64,000 bases of DNA from Streptomyces sp. NBC_00271. Lineage in GTDB: Bacteria; Actinomycetota; Actinomycetes; Streptomycetales; Streptomycetaceae. This document shows positions 41,386 through 50,503 of this stretch, piece by piece; position 1 is the stretch's first letter, and the number at the start of each line of letters is the position of its first letter. Below the pieces are notes generated by a model. It saw nothing but the letters and a program-made list of their open reading frames with translations, was not told the DNA's origin and ran no database searches. Both the position numbers and the translations under genes were made by a program. The stretch spans positions 10,478,001 through 10,542,000 of the forward strand of contig NZ_CP108070.1 in NCBI RefSeq assembly GCF_036178845.1. Reading direction: 5' to 3'.

Positions 41386-44300
41386 CTACCCTACTCCGGT
41401 GAATGGGACAGTCTCTATCGCTCCGTCACTCGTGCGGTAGGTCACTTCGAGAACCGCATCTTTAGGAAGCCATTTCGGGAGCCTGTCGGCGCATGCGCCA
41501 CAGATATAGTCGCCACTGATGAAGAGGCGCCCAAACTTTCTTCCTGTCCTGTGCATTGCAGCTGCTGCTTGAGCCTCTAGATGGTGGTAGAAGTCTCCTG
41601 CACCCGAAGGTCGAATGTAGCCTGCGGGAAGATTTCCACGTCCACTCGATACGGCAAGCCATTCGTCAAGCCCTTCCAGATACAGGGCTCCGCTCATGTT
41701 TCCCGGCTTTTTGAACTTTCCAACAGCTACTGCCGCAGATTCGAGACCCTCCACGGCTGTCACAATGCAGCCAACATTGCCGCCTTGGACATTTTTGGCC
41801 GAGGCTCCAGCAATCAGTCCGCGTGTGGTGCTGGGGGGAGTCTTAGTCGGGCACGCCGTACGCGTCTTCTCTGCAATCTCCGCCCAACGTTCGATCCGCG
41901 CCATTGCTTGCGCGTCGAGGTTCAGCGTACGCAGCGCCTTCACAGCGTCAGCAATGCCGATGCCGGTTCGCAGGGAGGCATCCACGGCACGCATCGCGTC
42001 GGCGATCGGCCGGACGATCTTGCCCGCGAACAGGCTGGCGACGTCGAAAGCAGCCCAGCCGCATCCGCCCCAGTTTCCTCCACTGCCCGAGATCTTGAGC
42101 ATCGAGCCGATCTTCTTGCCGCAGTCAATCCAGCTGCCGAAGAGGATGTCGATCGGGTCGACGTTCGCGTTGAACTCCGCGATCGTGATGTTGTGCGTGA
42201 CTTCCTTGGTCATCTCCTTGGACGGCTGCTGGCCGAGATACACCGCCGCCTCGGAGGGGCAGATGTTGTACTCCGGGTTGAAGTCTTCGGTGTCGCACAG
42301 GTACAGGTCGAGGATCGCCTTGTAGGTGATTTGCGCCGTGATAGTGCAGTCGCCCGTGTAGACGATCCTGCTTTTCCAGTCGTCGCAGGCCGACGTCTTG
42401 GACAGGGTTTCCGGCTCGCCGACGTTCTCGTAGTGGTCGACTACATAGAACACGTTGCCGATGTGGCCGTCCGAGTCGAGGATGGTCCCCGTCTGGATCT
42501 GCTGTCCGTTCTTCTTGTTCTCTGTCTCAGTTGCGGCTTGCTGGGCTTGTCTGGCGTATGTGTCGGCGTCCTTGGCGGCTTGTTCGGCTTCGGTTGCGGC
42601 GGCGTCGGCGCGGGTGGCGGCGGCGCGGGCGTCCTTGGCGTCCTGTTCGGCCTGGGAGGCTGCCGCCCGTGCGGCGGAGGCGTCGAGTTCGGCCTGGTCG
42701 GCGGAGGCGCGGGCGTCCTTGGCGTAGCTTTCGGCGTTCCCGGCTGCCTTGTCGGCGGCTGCGGCGTCTTCGGCGGCCTGCTTGTCGTAGTCGATGGTGC
42801 GGGCGAGTGAGGCGGCTGCCTTGGATGCGGCGGTTGCGGCGTCGGCGGCGTAGCCGAGGGCGTCCTTGGAGTAGGTGCGGGCGTCGGCGGCGTACTGGGC
42901 GGCGTTGGCCGCGTGCTGGTAGGCCTCCTTGGCGTCGCCCTGTGCCTGGTCGGCGAGGTTCTTCGCGGCCTGGGCCTCGGCGGCGGCGTTCTTGGCGTGT
43001 GCTTCGGCGACGGCCCGCTGCTGGCCGGCGATGGACTTGGATGCCTGTCCGGTCAGGACGACCAGGCCGGCGGCGGAGTCGGTGTCGATATAAGGGGAGC
43101 CGAGCTGGATGGCGTCGTTGGCAGGGTTGGCGACCTGCTCCGCTGCCTGGCCGGCGTCCACGGCCGCCTGGGCGGTGACGTGGGCGTAGCCGGCCGCCTT
43201 CGCGGCTGCGGCGACGGCCTTGACGGCTTCAGCGTTGGCGGCGTCGGCCTGGGTCTTGGCGTCCTTGGCGTGCTGTTGGGCCTCGTTGGCCAGCTTGACC
43301 GAGGTCTTGGCCTCGGCGGCGGCGTCCTGGGAGGCCTTGATGGCGTCGGCGACCGCGCTGGTCGCGGTCTTCACCGCCGCGTCGGCCTTCAGCTTGTCGG
43401 CCTGGGCTGCGTCGGCGTCGGAGCGGGCCCGTTTGGCGGCGGCCTCGGCGCGGGTGGCCGCGGCATCCGCGTCGGCTGCCGCCCGGGTGGCGGCGTCGGC
43501 CTCGGAGCGGGCCCTGCCCGCCGCGGTCTCGGCGTCGTCGGCCGCCTTGTCCGCGTCGTTCGCGGCGGCCCGGGCAGCGGTCGCCGCGTCACCGGAGTCG
43601 AGGGAGTCGGCGTAGGCGTCCTTGGCGTCGGCCTTGGCGCGGGCCGCGTCGGCCTTCTGTTCGGCGTCCCAGGCGTCGTCCCGCAGGGACTGGGCGTGGT
43701 CCTTCGCCTTGACCGCGTCGTCGCGCCGGTCCTCGGCGGTCTTCTCGGAGGCTTCCGCCTTGTCCTTGGCGTCCTTCGCCTTCGTCGCCTGGGACTCTGC
43801 GTTCTTGCGGTGTTCGGCGGCCTCGGCGCGGCTGGCGGCGGCGTTCTCCTTCTCCGCCTTGGCCGTCTTCTCCTCGGCCTCCGCCGCGAGCCGCTTGGCG
43901 TGCGCGTCGGCGGCGGCCGCCTTCGCATCCCCCTCCGCCTTGACCGCTTCGGTGAGCTTGGCCTCCGCGGTCTCCTTGTCCTTCTTGGCGTTGTCGCGGT
44001 GCACCTTCGCGGCGTCGGCCGCGGCCTTGGCCTGCAACTCGGCCTTCTCCGCGGCCTTCTTGCGGAACTCCGCCTTCACCTGCGCGGCCTGGGCGAGCGC
44101 GCGCTCGGCGATGGTCTGGCTGTCGCCGCCGGAGGCGCGGGTGGCGGCCTCGGCGGTCTCGCCGGCCTTCACCATCGCCTCAAGTGCGGCCGCAGCACCC
44201 TGGGTGACCTGTGCCTTCTGCTGCCCGACCAGCAGACCGCGTCCCCGCGGCGCGCCGTTGGTGTCGGCGATGGTGTAGGAGGCCTGCTCGGCGGTGTTCG

Positions 44301-45966
44301 AGGCGGTGGCGGCCTTCTTCACGGCGGTGAGCTGGGTCCTGAGGACGTCGAGCTGCTTTTTCGCCGCCGTCTGGGCGGCCGTGATGCCGGCCTTGGCCTT
44401 GTCGAACTGGGCCTTGGGCGGCACGGTGCCGGTGTGCCCGGAGGGTGTGACGTCGAACTGCTGCGGCCCGCTGCCGTTGCACGTGTACAGCCACGAGTTG
44501 TAGCCGTTGGTGTACTCGTGCAGGTCAAGGCACTTGTCGGTGCCGACGTTGCGCAGGCTGCCGGTGGCGCGGAGGTTGAACTCCCACGTCTGCGCCGGGG
44601 AGCCGCTGCACGTCCAGATCTGGATCTTCGTGCCGTTGGCCGGGTTGTTGTTCGAAACGTCCAGGCATTTGAGGGAGTTGACGTTCTGCAGGTGCAGTCC
44701 CCGGTCGTCGCCGTAGACCTTCCACTCCTGCGCCGCCGAACCGTTGCACGTGTACAGCTGGACGGGGGTGCCGTTGTCCTTCTTCGCGCCCTCGACGTCG
44801 AGGCACTTGCCCTGCGCGGCGTGCACCTCGATCACCGCCGGGGCGTCGCCGACCCAGCCGGCTCCGCCCGCGGACCAGTAGTCCTGCCAGCGCGCGAGGT
44901 GGTCGGCGACCCACGAGTACCCCAGCAGGTCACCCAGCGCTTTGGCGCCGGTCGCCAGGGACTTGGTGGCGTCCTTGTTGGCGTTCAGGATCTGGTTGCG
45001 CTGCGTGGCCTGAGCGGTGATCTCCTGCTGCCACTCCGTGGCGGCCGTGCCGGAGACGTCGCCCAGGACGTTGTCGGGATCGATCGGGTCACGCCACGCG
45101 CACGCGGCGAACCGGGACTTCAGGTCCTCGACCGCGATCCGGTACTCCGCCGTGCCCGGCTGCGGGGCGGTGCGGGGGAATCCCCCCGACGCCAGGAACA
45201 TACGGGCGTTGTCCGCGCCCGCGTTCTCCCCTGGAACACCGTGCAGTTGCTTGAACGCGTCCCGCTCGGCGAGGGCCCGGTTCCACTCGTCGGTCGGCAG
45301 CCCGACAGGGTCGGGGTCCTTGCCGTAGAGGGGGCTGCCCAGGTCGTCGACGGCCTTGAGGGTCGCCGCGTCCGCCGTGGGCGTGGAGTCGGCGTAGAAG
45401 TCGCCGTCGTTCTTCCAGAACCGGTCGGCGGTCCACTTCGTCAGACCGGTCTGGCCGTAGAAGTCCTCCTTGCCGTCTCCCGGGGACCCCGGTGGCCAGT
45501 GGAAGTCGGTCTCGGTGAAACCGGCCGGGTTCGTCAGACCGTCGAGAGGCTTCTGCCATCCGGTCCGCAGAGCGTGGAGGGCGTCCAGCTCCTTGCCCGC
45601 CGTGTCCCGGTCCGTCTGGTACGCGGTGGCGAGCGGGGTCCTCTCCCAGCTCTTGCGGTCGGCCAGCGTATGAAGCTTGTCCGCGGGCTGGTTCAGGCCG
45701 TCCTGCGCGGTCGTGGCCATGGACGGGCCGCCCAGCCGCAGTACATCGGCCATGAGGCACTGGTCCTGCCGCAACTGCTCGGCAGCCGTGTCCACATTCC
45801 AGTCGTAGGAGGCGCCTGCCGGGTCGGCGTCCGCTCCACGGCCGAGCAGGTCGGGCTGGATAGCCAGGCCGCCGAGGACGGCCAGGGTGGCCACGGACGT
45901 GACGACGGGAGTGAAGAATCTGGATCTTCGTGTTCCGGGCATACGGAACCACGGTCTGGGGCGCAA
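41386..45966 (-). CDS. Ricin-lectin, alanine-rich polymorphic toxin with SCP1.201-like deaminase
   Basis: About 1526 residues. The TTG at 45966 has an aaggag site 8 nt upstream (the frame extends to 45990). An uncleaved anchor or signal helix (TPVVTSVATLAVLGGLAI) lies near residue 20-40. Residues about 375-510 form a ricin B-type lectin with three repeats of the GKCLDVEGAKKDNGTPVQLY / QEW kind. Residues about 520-1140 are a very long Ala/Lys/Asp coiled-coil stalk. The last 90 residues are the toxin: FYHHLEAQAAAAMHR (H-x-E zinc/proton pair), then CGACADRLPKWLPKDA (C-x-x-C) as in SCP1.201-family cytidine deaminases, the family of DddA. Architecture is exporter/adhesin-toxin; delivery route unknown. 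The convergent gene at 40651 is the likely immunity protein. Confidence 0.85.
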   Translation of the reverse strand: MRPRPWFRMPGTRRSRFFTPVVTSVATLAVLGGLAIQPDLLGRGADADPAGASYDWNVDTAAEQLRQDQCLMADVLRLGGPSMATTAQDGLNQPADKLHTLADRKSWERTPLATAYQTDRDTAGKELDALHALRTGWQKPLDGLTNPAGFTETDFHWPPGSPGDGKEDFYGQTGLTKWTADRFWKNDGDFYADSTPTADAATLKAVDDLGSPLYGKDPDPVGLPTDEWNRALAERDAFKQLHGVPGENAGADNARMFLASGGFPRTAPQPGTAEYRIAVEDLKSRFAACAWRDPIDPDNVLGDVSGTAATEWQQEITAQATQRNQILNANKDATKSLATGAKALGDLLGYSWVADHLARWQDYWSAGGAGWVGDAPAVIEVHAAQGKCLDVEGAKKDNGTPVQLYTCNGSAAQEWKVYGDDRGLHLQNVNSLKCLDVSNNNPANGTKIQIWTCSGSPAQTWEFNLRATGSLRNVGTDKCLDLHEYTNGYNSWLYTCNGSGPQQFDVTPSGHTGTVPPKAQFDKAKAGITAAQTAAKKQLDVLRTQLTAVKKAATASNTAEQASYTIADTNGAPRGRGLLVGQQKAQVTQGAAAALEAMVKAGETAEAATRASGGDSQTIAERALAQAAQVKAEFRKKAAEKAELQAKAAADAAKVHRDNAKKDKETAEAKLTEAVKAEGDAKAAAADAHAKRLAAEAEEKTAKAEKENAAASRAEAAEHRKNAESQATKAKDAKDKAEASEKTAEDRRDDAVKAKDHAQSLRDDAWDAEQKADAARAKADAKDAYADSLDSGDAATAARAAANDADKAADDAETAAGRARSEADAATRAAADADAAATRAEAAAKRARSDADAAQADKLKADAAVKTATSAVADAIKASQDAAAEAKTSVKLANEAQQHAKDAKTQADAANAEAVKAVAAAAKAAGYAHVTAQAAVDAGQAAEQVANPANDAIQLGSPYIDTDSAAGLVVLTGQASKSIAGQQRAVAEAHAKNAAAEAQAAKNLADQAQGDAKEAYQHAANAAQYAADARTYSKDALGYAADAATAASKAAASLARTIDYDKQAAEDAAAADKAAGNAESYAKDARASADQAELDASAARAAASQAEQDAKDARAAATRADAAATEAEQAAKDADTYARQAQQAATETENKKNGQQIQTGTILDSDGHIGNVFYVVDHYENVGEPETLSKTSACDDWKSRIVYTGDCTITAQITYKAILDLYLCDTEDFNPEYNICPSEAAVYLGQQPSKEMTKEVTHNITIAEFNANVDPIDILFGSWIDCGKKIGSMLKISGSGGNWGGCGWAAFDVASLFAGKIVRPIADAMRAVDASLRTGIGIADAVKALRTLNLDAQAMARIERWAEIAEKTRTACPTKTPPSTTRGLIAGASAKNVQGGNVGCIVTAVEGLESAAVAVGKFKKPGNMSGALYLEGLDEWLAVSSGRGNLPAGYIRPSGAGDFYHHLEAQAAAAMHRTGRKFGRLFISGDYICGACADRLPKWLPKDAVLEVTYRTSDGAIETVPFTGVG

Positions 45967-46585
45967 CAGAGCATCTCCTTCTTCGTTCAAGGGGGGCGGG
46001 CCCGGTCAGGCCCGGTCGAAGACAAGGGGAGAACAGCGGTCCTGAGCGGGAGTCAGGGGCGCACAGCGCGGGCTGGACCAGCGTGCGCGGACGGCCGGTA
46101 TGACGGCATGGCGAAGCAGCCCCTCCCCGTGGGCGACGGTGTTCCCCCGGTCGCCGAATGACAGACGCGTGTGTCCGGATTGGTCAAGATCCACCGCACA
46201 CGGCGCTCACCATAGACACAGAACACGTGAACAGAACAGGGAAAATTCAGGGCCTACAGGCACACGCACACACCGCTCCGGGGAGACGAGAACCATTCCG
46301 GAATACGTCGTTCATGTGCACATCTCATGCGGGACCTGTGTGATTCATGTGAAGCGGAATGGCGGCTGAAGCCTCCGACAACTTTCCGCACCCGCCACCA
46401 GGTGATGCACGTCACGACACGGAAGCGGAGAGCGGTACCGCCACACTCCCGGTAAACGTGAGCCGCACCGAGAAGATGGCAACAGCTATCCGAGGGGCCT
46501 TGTTGGCACGGAGGTCCCACCGGCGCCGGCACCGCAGTACCCCGCGCTGCCGACGACGCTGACGGCGGAGGTCGCGGACCTCGCC
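45967..46585. other. Intergenic upstream of toxin gene
   Basis: About 620 bp without a supported gene. The part nearest the toxin carries its ribosome site; 46190-46340 is AT-richer and may hold the promoter. Frames on either strand are unsupported. Confidence 0.4.
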
Positions 46586-46770
46586 CAGGTGGGGCCGGAT
46601 CCACAGGGGCATGGCGATCTGGACCACGGTGAAGACGGCGAGAGTGGTGGCCATCGCCGGCAGGGTTCGGCGGAAGAGGACGCCGAGGGCGAAGGCGAGG
46701 GCGGCATAGCCGATGGGGACGACACCGCGCGCGCTGAACACCATCGGGTCGATCCGAGGGAAGAAGCGGC
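46586..46770 (-). pseudogene. ABC-2 type permease fragment
   Basis: The minus frame reads FFPRIDPMVFSARGVVPIGYAA, then LAFALGVLFRRTLPAMATTLAVFTVVQIAMPLWIRPHL. The ARGVVPxGYAAFAFALG...LLRRTxPAM...QxxxPLWVRPHL pattern is that of ABC-transporter permeases common in Streptomyces. Only 60 residues with two helices survive; both ends run into unrelated frames. Confidence 0.55.
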
Positions 46771-46943
46771 TGCGGACGGAGCGCAACGCGCCGGATGCCC
46801 CGCCTGAGTACGTACCGCCGAAGAGGCCCGGCGAAGGCGAACAGATGTCGCTGATCTGACATCGAAGTTGGTAGGTGGCTTGGAGGCGCGCAACGGTGAG
46901 GCCGCTACACCGGTCCCGGTGTGGCGGCCTCACATCACTTGCG

Positions 46944-47102
46944 TTACTTGCGTTTCACTTCCTCGCGAAGGGCACGGAGGGAGCGGACGGCCCGGATCGC
47001 CTTCTGCGACAGCGGCGGCACCTGATCGAAGAGGTAGCCGAGAAGGGATACCACTCCTGCGATGCCGGCCAAGGCGGCCGTCACCCACCCGGCAGCTTCC
47101 AT
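46944..47102 (-). CDS. Small single-pass membrane protein (52 aa)
   Basis: The ATG at 47102 is preceded by ggaagg at 6-nt spacing; the longer frame to 47165 lacks support. The protein has a transmembrane helix at residues 5-26 (GWVTAALAGIAGVVSLLGYLF) and a basic amphipathic C-terminal half (QKAIRAVRSLRALREEVKRK). Organisation (short external N-terminus, one helix, positively charged cytoplasmic tail) fits a small membrane regulator, a phage holin-like protein or a type I toxin-like peptide, but no family is recognised. Confidence 0.55.
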   Translation of the reverse strand: MEAAGWVTAALAGIAGVVSLLGYLFDQVPPLSQKAIRAVRSLRALREEVKRK

Positions 47103-47124
47103 GTTGAGCCTTCCAGGACGAGAG

Positions 47125-47550
47125 TCAGTGGCTGATGGATGGCCTGCCGGCGACGGGGGATGCACCGGCAGGCCAATCAGCCTTCCACTGGCTCTCTTTG
47201 GGATCGCTCACCAGAGAGGAAGCCTTGCGGTTCTCGGATGGGAAGAGTCGAGTACCGCAGCACGGGACTGTCGGCGGTCCTCTCATTTCAGGTACGCGAA
47301 CGGGCACCGCAACCTCCACGGTCACTTGCTGCACCGAGGCTCGACCACGCGGAGAATTGCCCGCGTTGATGTGAGAGTACCGCTCGAAGAGTTCGCTTCG
47401 AAGTGACTCTTCCCAACTCTCCGGTGAGGCTCCGCGCTCAGAGCTCGTAACACGATCATGTTGCTGACACGGACTTGGCGGCGCGACCCGAGGACCAGCT
47501 CCAGCTGTAAGAACCAGCTTGTACCGGGCGTTGTCAGAGGCATCAGGCAC
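47125..47550 (-). CDS. Hypothetical protein, uncertain
   Basis: A 141-residue frame from a GTG at 47550, ending 22 bp before the small membrane protein on the same strand, so the two could be co-transcribed. The middle part (WEESLRSELFERYSHINAG, VTVEVAVPVRVPEMRG) reads like a folded protein, but codon bias is weak, no ribosome site is visible and no family is recognised. The first 40 residues may not be translated. It could be chance. Confidence 0.3.
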   Translation of the reverse strand: MPDASDNARYKLVLTAGAGPRVAPPSPCQQHDRVTSSERGASPESWEESLRSELFERYSHINAGNSPRGRASVQQVTVEVAVPVRVPEMRGPPTVPCCGTRLFPSENRKASSLVSDPKESQWKADWPAGASPVAGRPSISH

Positions 47551-47560
47551 ACTGCGCCGT

Positions 47561-48403
47561 ATGAACTTGGTGACCGCGCGCGACTACGCCTGGATCCGCA
47601 CCTCGCCGCTCTTCCGCCACATGCTGGAGAGCGGATACACCCTGACACTGATACGGGGGCGGACCCCGCGCGAGGTGCTGCGCGCGATGGAGGCGGAGCC
47701 GCGCGGCACCGGGGAGGGCACGGCCGGGCTGATCGAGGCGGACGACGCTCACCGCGCCGAGGTGGATTACGACTACTGGGACGAGTCTTACGTCGCGGGC
47801 GCCTTCAGCGCTCCGGGCGAGAACGACGACTGGACACTCGTCCTCGGCTTCGACGGTGGCCTGGGGATTGCGGCGCCGTGCGTGGAGACGTTGTCGAAGG
47901 GCGGCCGGGTCGTGGCGCACTCGACCAACGGCGGCAAGCCCATCCACCTCTTCCACTGGTTCGAGGACGGTGAGCTCCGTACGACGTTCGAGGGCCCCTC
48001 GTCGCGCGACGGCAACACCCCCGATGAACTGGTCCCCCTGCTGCGGGAAGTCGGCTTCCCTCTGACCTCCGAGGGAGAGCACGACGAGAGCGCCCCGGAC
48101 GTCGACCGGAAGGCGGCGGTCCTCGCTCTGGCCGAGAGGCTCACCGGTATACGCGTCACCGAATCCCTCCTCCAGGACGCTACGTACGAGCTGGGACTCG
48201 TCCCCGAACAGCCCGCCGAGGAGTGGACCAGCGTGGTCATCGACATCACCGATGCCCACGGGGAGCGCCTGTACAGGGAATGGACCTACGAGGAGATCGC
48301 GACGGCGTCGGACCGCGTACGGGCGGAGGCAAACGCGCCGGTCGTGATCACCTACAACGAGCCTCCGGCCATGGATCGTTCGGAGCACGAGACAGGTGAG
48401 TAG
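47561..48403 (+). CDS. DUF6461 family protein
   Basis: A 280-residue protein. The ATG at 47561 is chosen because family similarity starts there (TARDYAWIRTSPLFRHMLES). The pattern GYTLTLIRGRTPREVLRAMEA, DDWTLVLGFDGGLGI, STNGGKPIHLFHWFEDGELR and TPDELVPLLREVGF is that of DUF6461, a family expanded in Streptomyces and often found beside contractile or polymorphic-toxin loci. The function is unknown. The C-terminal 90 residues (AERLTGIRVTESLL onwards) form the second half common to this family. There is no signal peptide. It is not in an operon with its neighbours. Confidence 0.8.
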   Translation: MNLVTARDYAWIRTSPLFRHMLESGYTLTLIRGRTPREVLRAMEAEPRGTGEGTAGLIEADDAHRAEVDYDYWDESYVAGAFSAPGENDDWTLVLGFDGGLGIAAPCVETLSKGGRVVAHSTNGGKPIHLFHWFEDGELRTTFEGPSSRDGNTPDELVPLLREVGFPLTSEGEHDESAPDVDRKAAVLALAERLTGIRVTESLLQDATYELGLVPEQPAEEWTSVVIDITDAHGERLYREWTYEEIATASDRVRAEANAPVVITYNEPPAMDRSEHETGE

Positions 48404-48481
48404 CGAGCGAGCGCGCGAAGGGTGCCCCGGCGTACTCGCCGCCCTCTACAAGGGAACTTGCCGCCACGGGGGCTTCCGCGA

Positions 48482-48665
48482 TCACGGTCCGGCAGCCTTG
48501 TTGAGCCGTCGCCAGCAGATGAGGCCGCAGCGCAGCGAGACGAAGGCATTGTGGAGGTCGAGGCGTCGCTCCCACCGCACGGCCAGGCGCTTGAACTGGT
48601 GCAGCAGGGCAAAGGTCTGCTCGACAACGTAGCGGAGCTTTCCCAGGCTCTTAATGTTCGGGGCC
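48482..48665 (-). pseudogene. IS5-family transposase C-terminal fragment
   Basis: The minus frame reads LGKLRYVVEQTFALLHQFKRL, then AVRWERRLDLHNAFVSL and GLICWRRLNKAA followed by a stop at 48482. RYVVEQTFALLHQFKRLAVRWERR is the conserved end of IS5-type DDE transposases, carrying the last catalytic Glu. Everything upstream (two Asp residues, N-terminus) is missing, and no inverted repeats were recognised. Confidence 0.75.
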
Positions 48666-48721
48666 CCTGCGGGAGATCACCGGCAGAATCCGGCGGCGCC
48701 GAAGTTCACGGCGCACAGAGC

Positions 48722-48979
48722 ATGAGTCGTACCCCGAACAGCGACCGCATCCTGCGACACGCCGTCAAACTGCGGTCCGCAGTGAAGGACCTCGCGCACG
48801 GCGGCAACATCATCTCGCAGTGGTGCCACGGGCTGGACGAACCGCACGAGCTCCCGCCGACGGACTGGATCAAGTGCTACCCCGAGACCGTCGACACCTG
48901 GGTCTTCGGCAGCCTGCGCGCGCTGCTCCCCGTCGAGCAGCCGGAACCGGATTCGGGCTCCCAGACGCCAGCCCGGTGA
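48722..48979 (+). CDS. Small hypothetical protein (85 aa)
   Basis: ATG at 48722; no good ribosome site. The protein (ILRHAVKLRSAVKDLAHGG, IISQWCHGLDEPHELPP, WIKCYPETVDTWVFGSLRALL) is well balanced and reads like a small folded helical protein. No family is recognised. Its C-terminal end touches the DNA ligase debris. It could be genuine or a fragment of a larger gene; it sits between an IS5 remnant and other broken genes. Confidence 0.4.
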   Translation: MSRTPNSDRILRHAVKLRSAVKDLAHGGNIISQWCHGLDEPHELPPTDWIKCYPETVDTWVFGSLRALLPVEQPEPDSGSQTPAR

Positions 48980-49215
48980 GCTCGTTGGGTTGCACGAGGG
49001 ACGGCTGCGTTTCGGGGAGCTGCAGCGCCGGGCTCGGTGCCTTGGGCCGCAGCGCCGTCCAGGCCGCGGTCGAACGCCCCGCCTACCTGATCGTTTTCGA
49101 CGTATTGAGACCGGGGGCACCGAGCTGCTCGCCCGGCCCTACGGCCAGCGGCGCGCGATCCTGGGGGGACCTCTTTGTCGGCGAGGTGCTCGCTGCCCCG
49201 TTCACCCTGTTCCCT
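48975..49215 (+). pseudogene. ATP-dependent DNA ligase fragment (LigD-type)
   Basis: In three different plus frames one reads successively LVGLHEGRLRFGELQRRA, then VERPAYLIVFDVLR, then GGTELLARPYGQRRAIL, then DLFVGEVLAAPFTLFP. In order, these are the adenylation-domain strands of Streptomyces ATP-dependent DNA ligases (GRLxFxxLQRR...PAxYVAFDLL...GTDLxxxPYxxRRxxLExLF). The frame changes several times in 240 bp and both ends are missing, so the gene is dead. Confidence 0.55.
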
Positions 49216-49419
49216 GGTGACGGATGTTATGGGGCTGGACGTGCACCACCTGGGCTGTCGTGCGAACCCGCGGCTCTCTTCGATCATGCCGCGATCTCAA
49301 CAGTTCAGTCTGTCCGCATGCTCAAATGATCTGGAAGAACACCTGTGTCGCGACTTCGCTCGTCCGTCGGGAGCCTGATGGGTCACCCGAGCTGCCCGCC
49401 TATGGTGCGATGAAACGGA

Positions 49420-49715
49420 CGGTCAACAGCCCGCCGAGTCGGCCGCCGTCACCTACGGCGCGGAAGGCATTCGTGTCAACGCCATCGCCCCCGGCGCCAC
49501 GGCGACCGAGATGATACGCACCTGGGAGAGGGATCCCCAGGTCTCCGAGCGCGACTCACGGCGCACACCCCGCTGCGCCGCACGGCCGACCCGCAGGAGA
49601 TCGTCCAGGCCGCAGCCTGGCCCCTCAGTGACCGCTCCTCATACGTGGCCGGCACGGTCCTCCGGGTCGAGCTTCGGCGGACGGCCGCCGCACTCCACCT
49701 CGCAACGATCGTCAG
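49420..49715 (+). pseudogene. Short-chain dehydrogenase (SDR) 3' fragment, frameshifted
   Basis: One plus frame gives SAAVTYGAEGIRVNAIAPGATATEMI, the conserved helix and IRVNAIAPGxxxTEM segment after the catalytic Tyr-Lys of SDR enzymes. After about 49555 another frame gives TPLRRTADPQEIVQAAAWPLS and SYVAGTVLRV, the usual SDR C-terminus. The catalytic Tyr-x-x-x-Lys and the cofactor-binding N-terminus are absent. Confidence 0.7.
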
Positions 49716-49722
49716 CCGGGCA

Positions 49723-50403
49723 TCATGTGTGCGGCTCGGTGTCCAGGACCATGCCGGACGTGGAGCTGATCATGCGGCGCAGGATGGCGTCGGCCCGCTC
49801 GCTGTCGCGGGCCATGACCGCGTCGAGCAGGTCGCGGTGTTCTTTGTGGACGGCCTGGTCGGTCCAGCGTTGCGTCTCTGCCGGTGTGGGTCGGCTCCAC
49901 CGTCGGTACAGTTCGGCCTCTTCTCTCAGGGAGGCGGCCAGGTCGCGTAGCCGGGGGTTGGCGCAGCCGGCCAGGAGCGCGGTGTGGAAGTTGGCGTGGG
50001 CGATCAGCCAGTCCTCGCTGGGCTGGTCACCGTCGCCGCGTGGGGTCTGCTCGAAAGTGTGGTGGGCGGCCAGCACCTGAGCCTGCCACGCGAGGCCGCC
50101 CTCGCTGATGGCGCGGCTCAGGGTGAGGGACTCGATCTCGGTGCGGGTGTCGGTCAGGTCGGCCAGCCCGCGAGCGGTGACGTCGGTGACCTGGAAACCG
50201 TGGTGCGCCTCGGAGCTGACCAGGTTCTTGGCGACCAGCTTGAGCAGGGCTTCGCGTACGGCGCCGGTGCTCACCCCGTACTGCTCGCTGAGCTCGGGGA
50301 ACTTCAACCGCTGGCCAGGCCTGAGCCGGCCGCCCAGGATGTCGGCCCGGATGCGGTCCTGTACCACCTCGCTGCGGGTCTGCTGCCCGGCTTCTCTCGC
50401 CAC
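49723..50403 (-). CDS. GntR (FadR-type) transcriptional regulator
   Basis: A 226-residue protein. The GTG at 50403 has agga 7 nt upstream; the frame extends to 50568 across the divergent promoter and is not used. The N-terminal winged HTH reads VQDRIRADILGGRLRPGQRL, FPELSEQYGVSTGAVREALLKL and LVSSEAHHGFQV, the GntR signature. The C-terminal FCD domain (LTDTRTEIESLTLSRAI; HANFHTALLAGCAN; HRDLLDAVMARDSERADAIL) supplies the Asp/His metal and ligand pocket. It is divergent from the PEBP gene, so it likely controls the 50404-50503 interval, where ttttaaaagtatggttgatt suggests an operator or promoter. Confidence 0.88.
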   Translation of the reverse strand: MAREAGQQTRSEVVQDRIRADILGGRLRPGQRLKFPELSEQYGVSTGAVREALLKLVAKNLVSSEAHHGFQVTDVTARGLADLTDTRTEIESLTLSRAISEGGLAWQAQVLAAHHTFEQTPRGDGDQPSEDWLIAHANFHTALLAGCANPRLRDLAASLREEAELYRRWSRPTPAETQRWTDQAVHKEHRDLLDAVMARDSERADAILRRMISSTSGMVLDTEPHT

Positions 50404-50503
50404 GGGTCGGATCCTACGACATTTGACAGCTGGCAGCATTTTTAAAAGTATGGTTGATTGTTGAAAGTCAGAAGGTGCAAGCCTGGCTTGATTGGGAGAC
50501 CAG
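50404..50503. promoter_or_regulatory. Divergent promoter, GntR / PEBP
   Basis: 100 bp between the leftward GntR gene and the rightward PEBP gene, with an AT-rich core (catttttaaaagtatggttg). FadR-type regulators commonly bind such intervals. A discrete operator half-site could not be assigned. Confidence 0.45.

Noticed and set aside
42540..44400. Highly repetitive DNA that at first looks like a satellite or repeat array
   Set aside because: It is codon-level repetition in the alanine-rich stalk of the toxin; no fixed repeat unit or spacer pattern, so neither a CRISPR nor a tandem array.
42913..46161. A 1082-codon plus-strand open frame opposite the toxin gene, very Gly/Val/Leu rich
   Set aside because: Mirror image of the alanine-rich stalk codons (gcc/gcg read as ggc/cgc); no ribosome site or motif.
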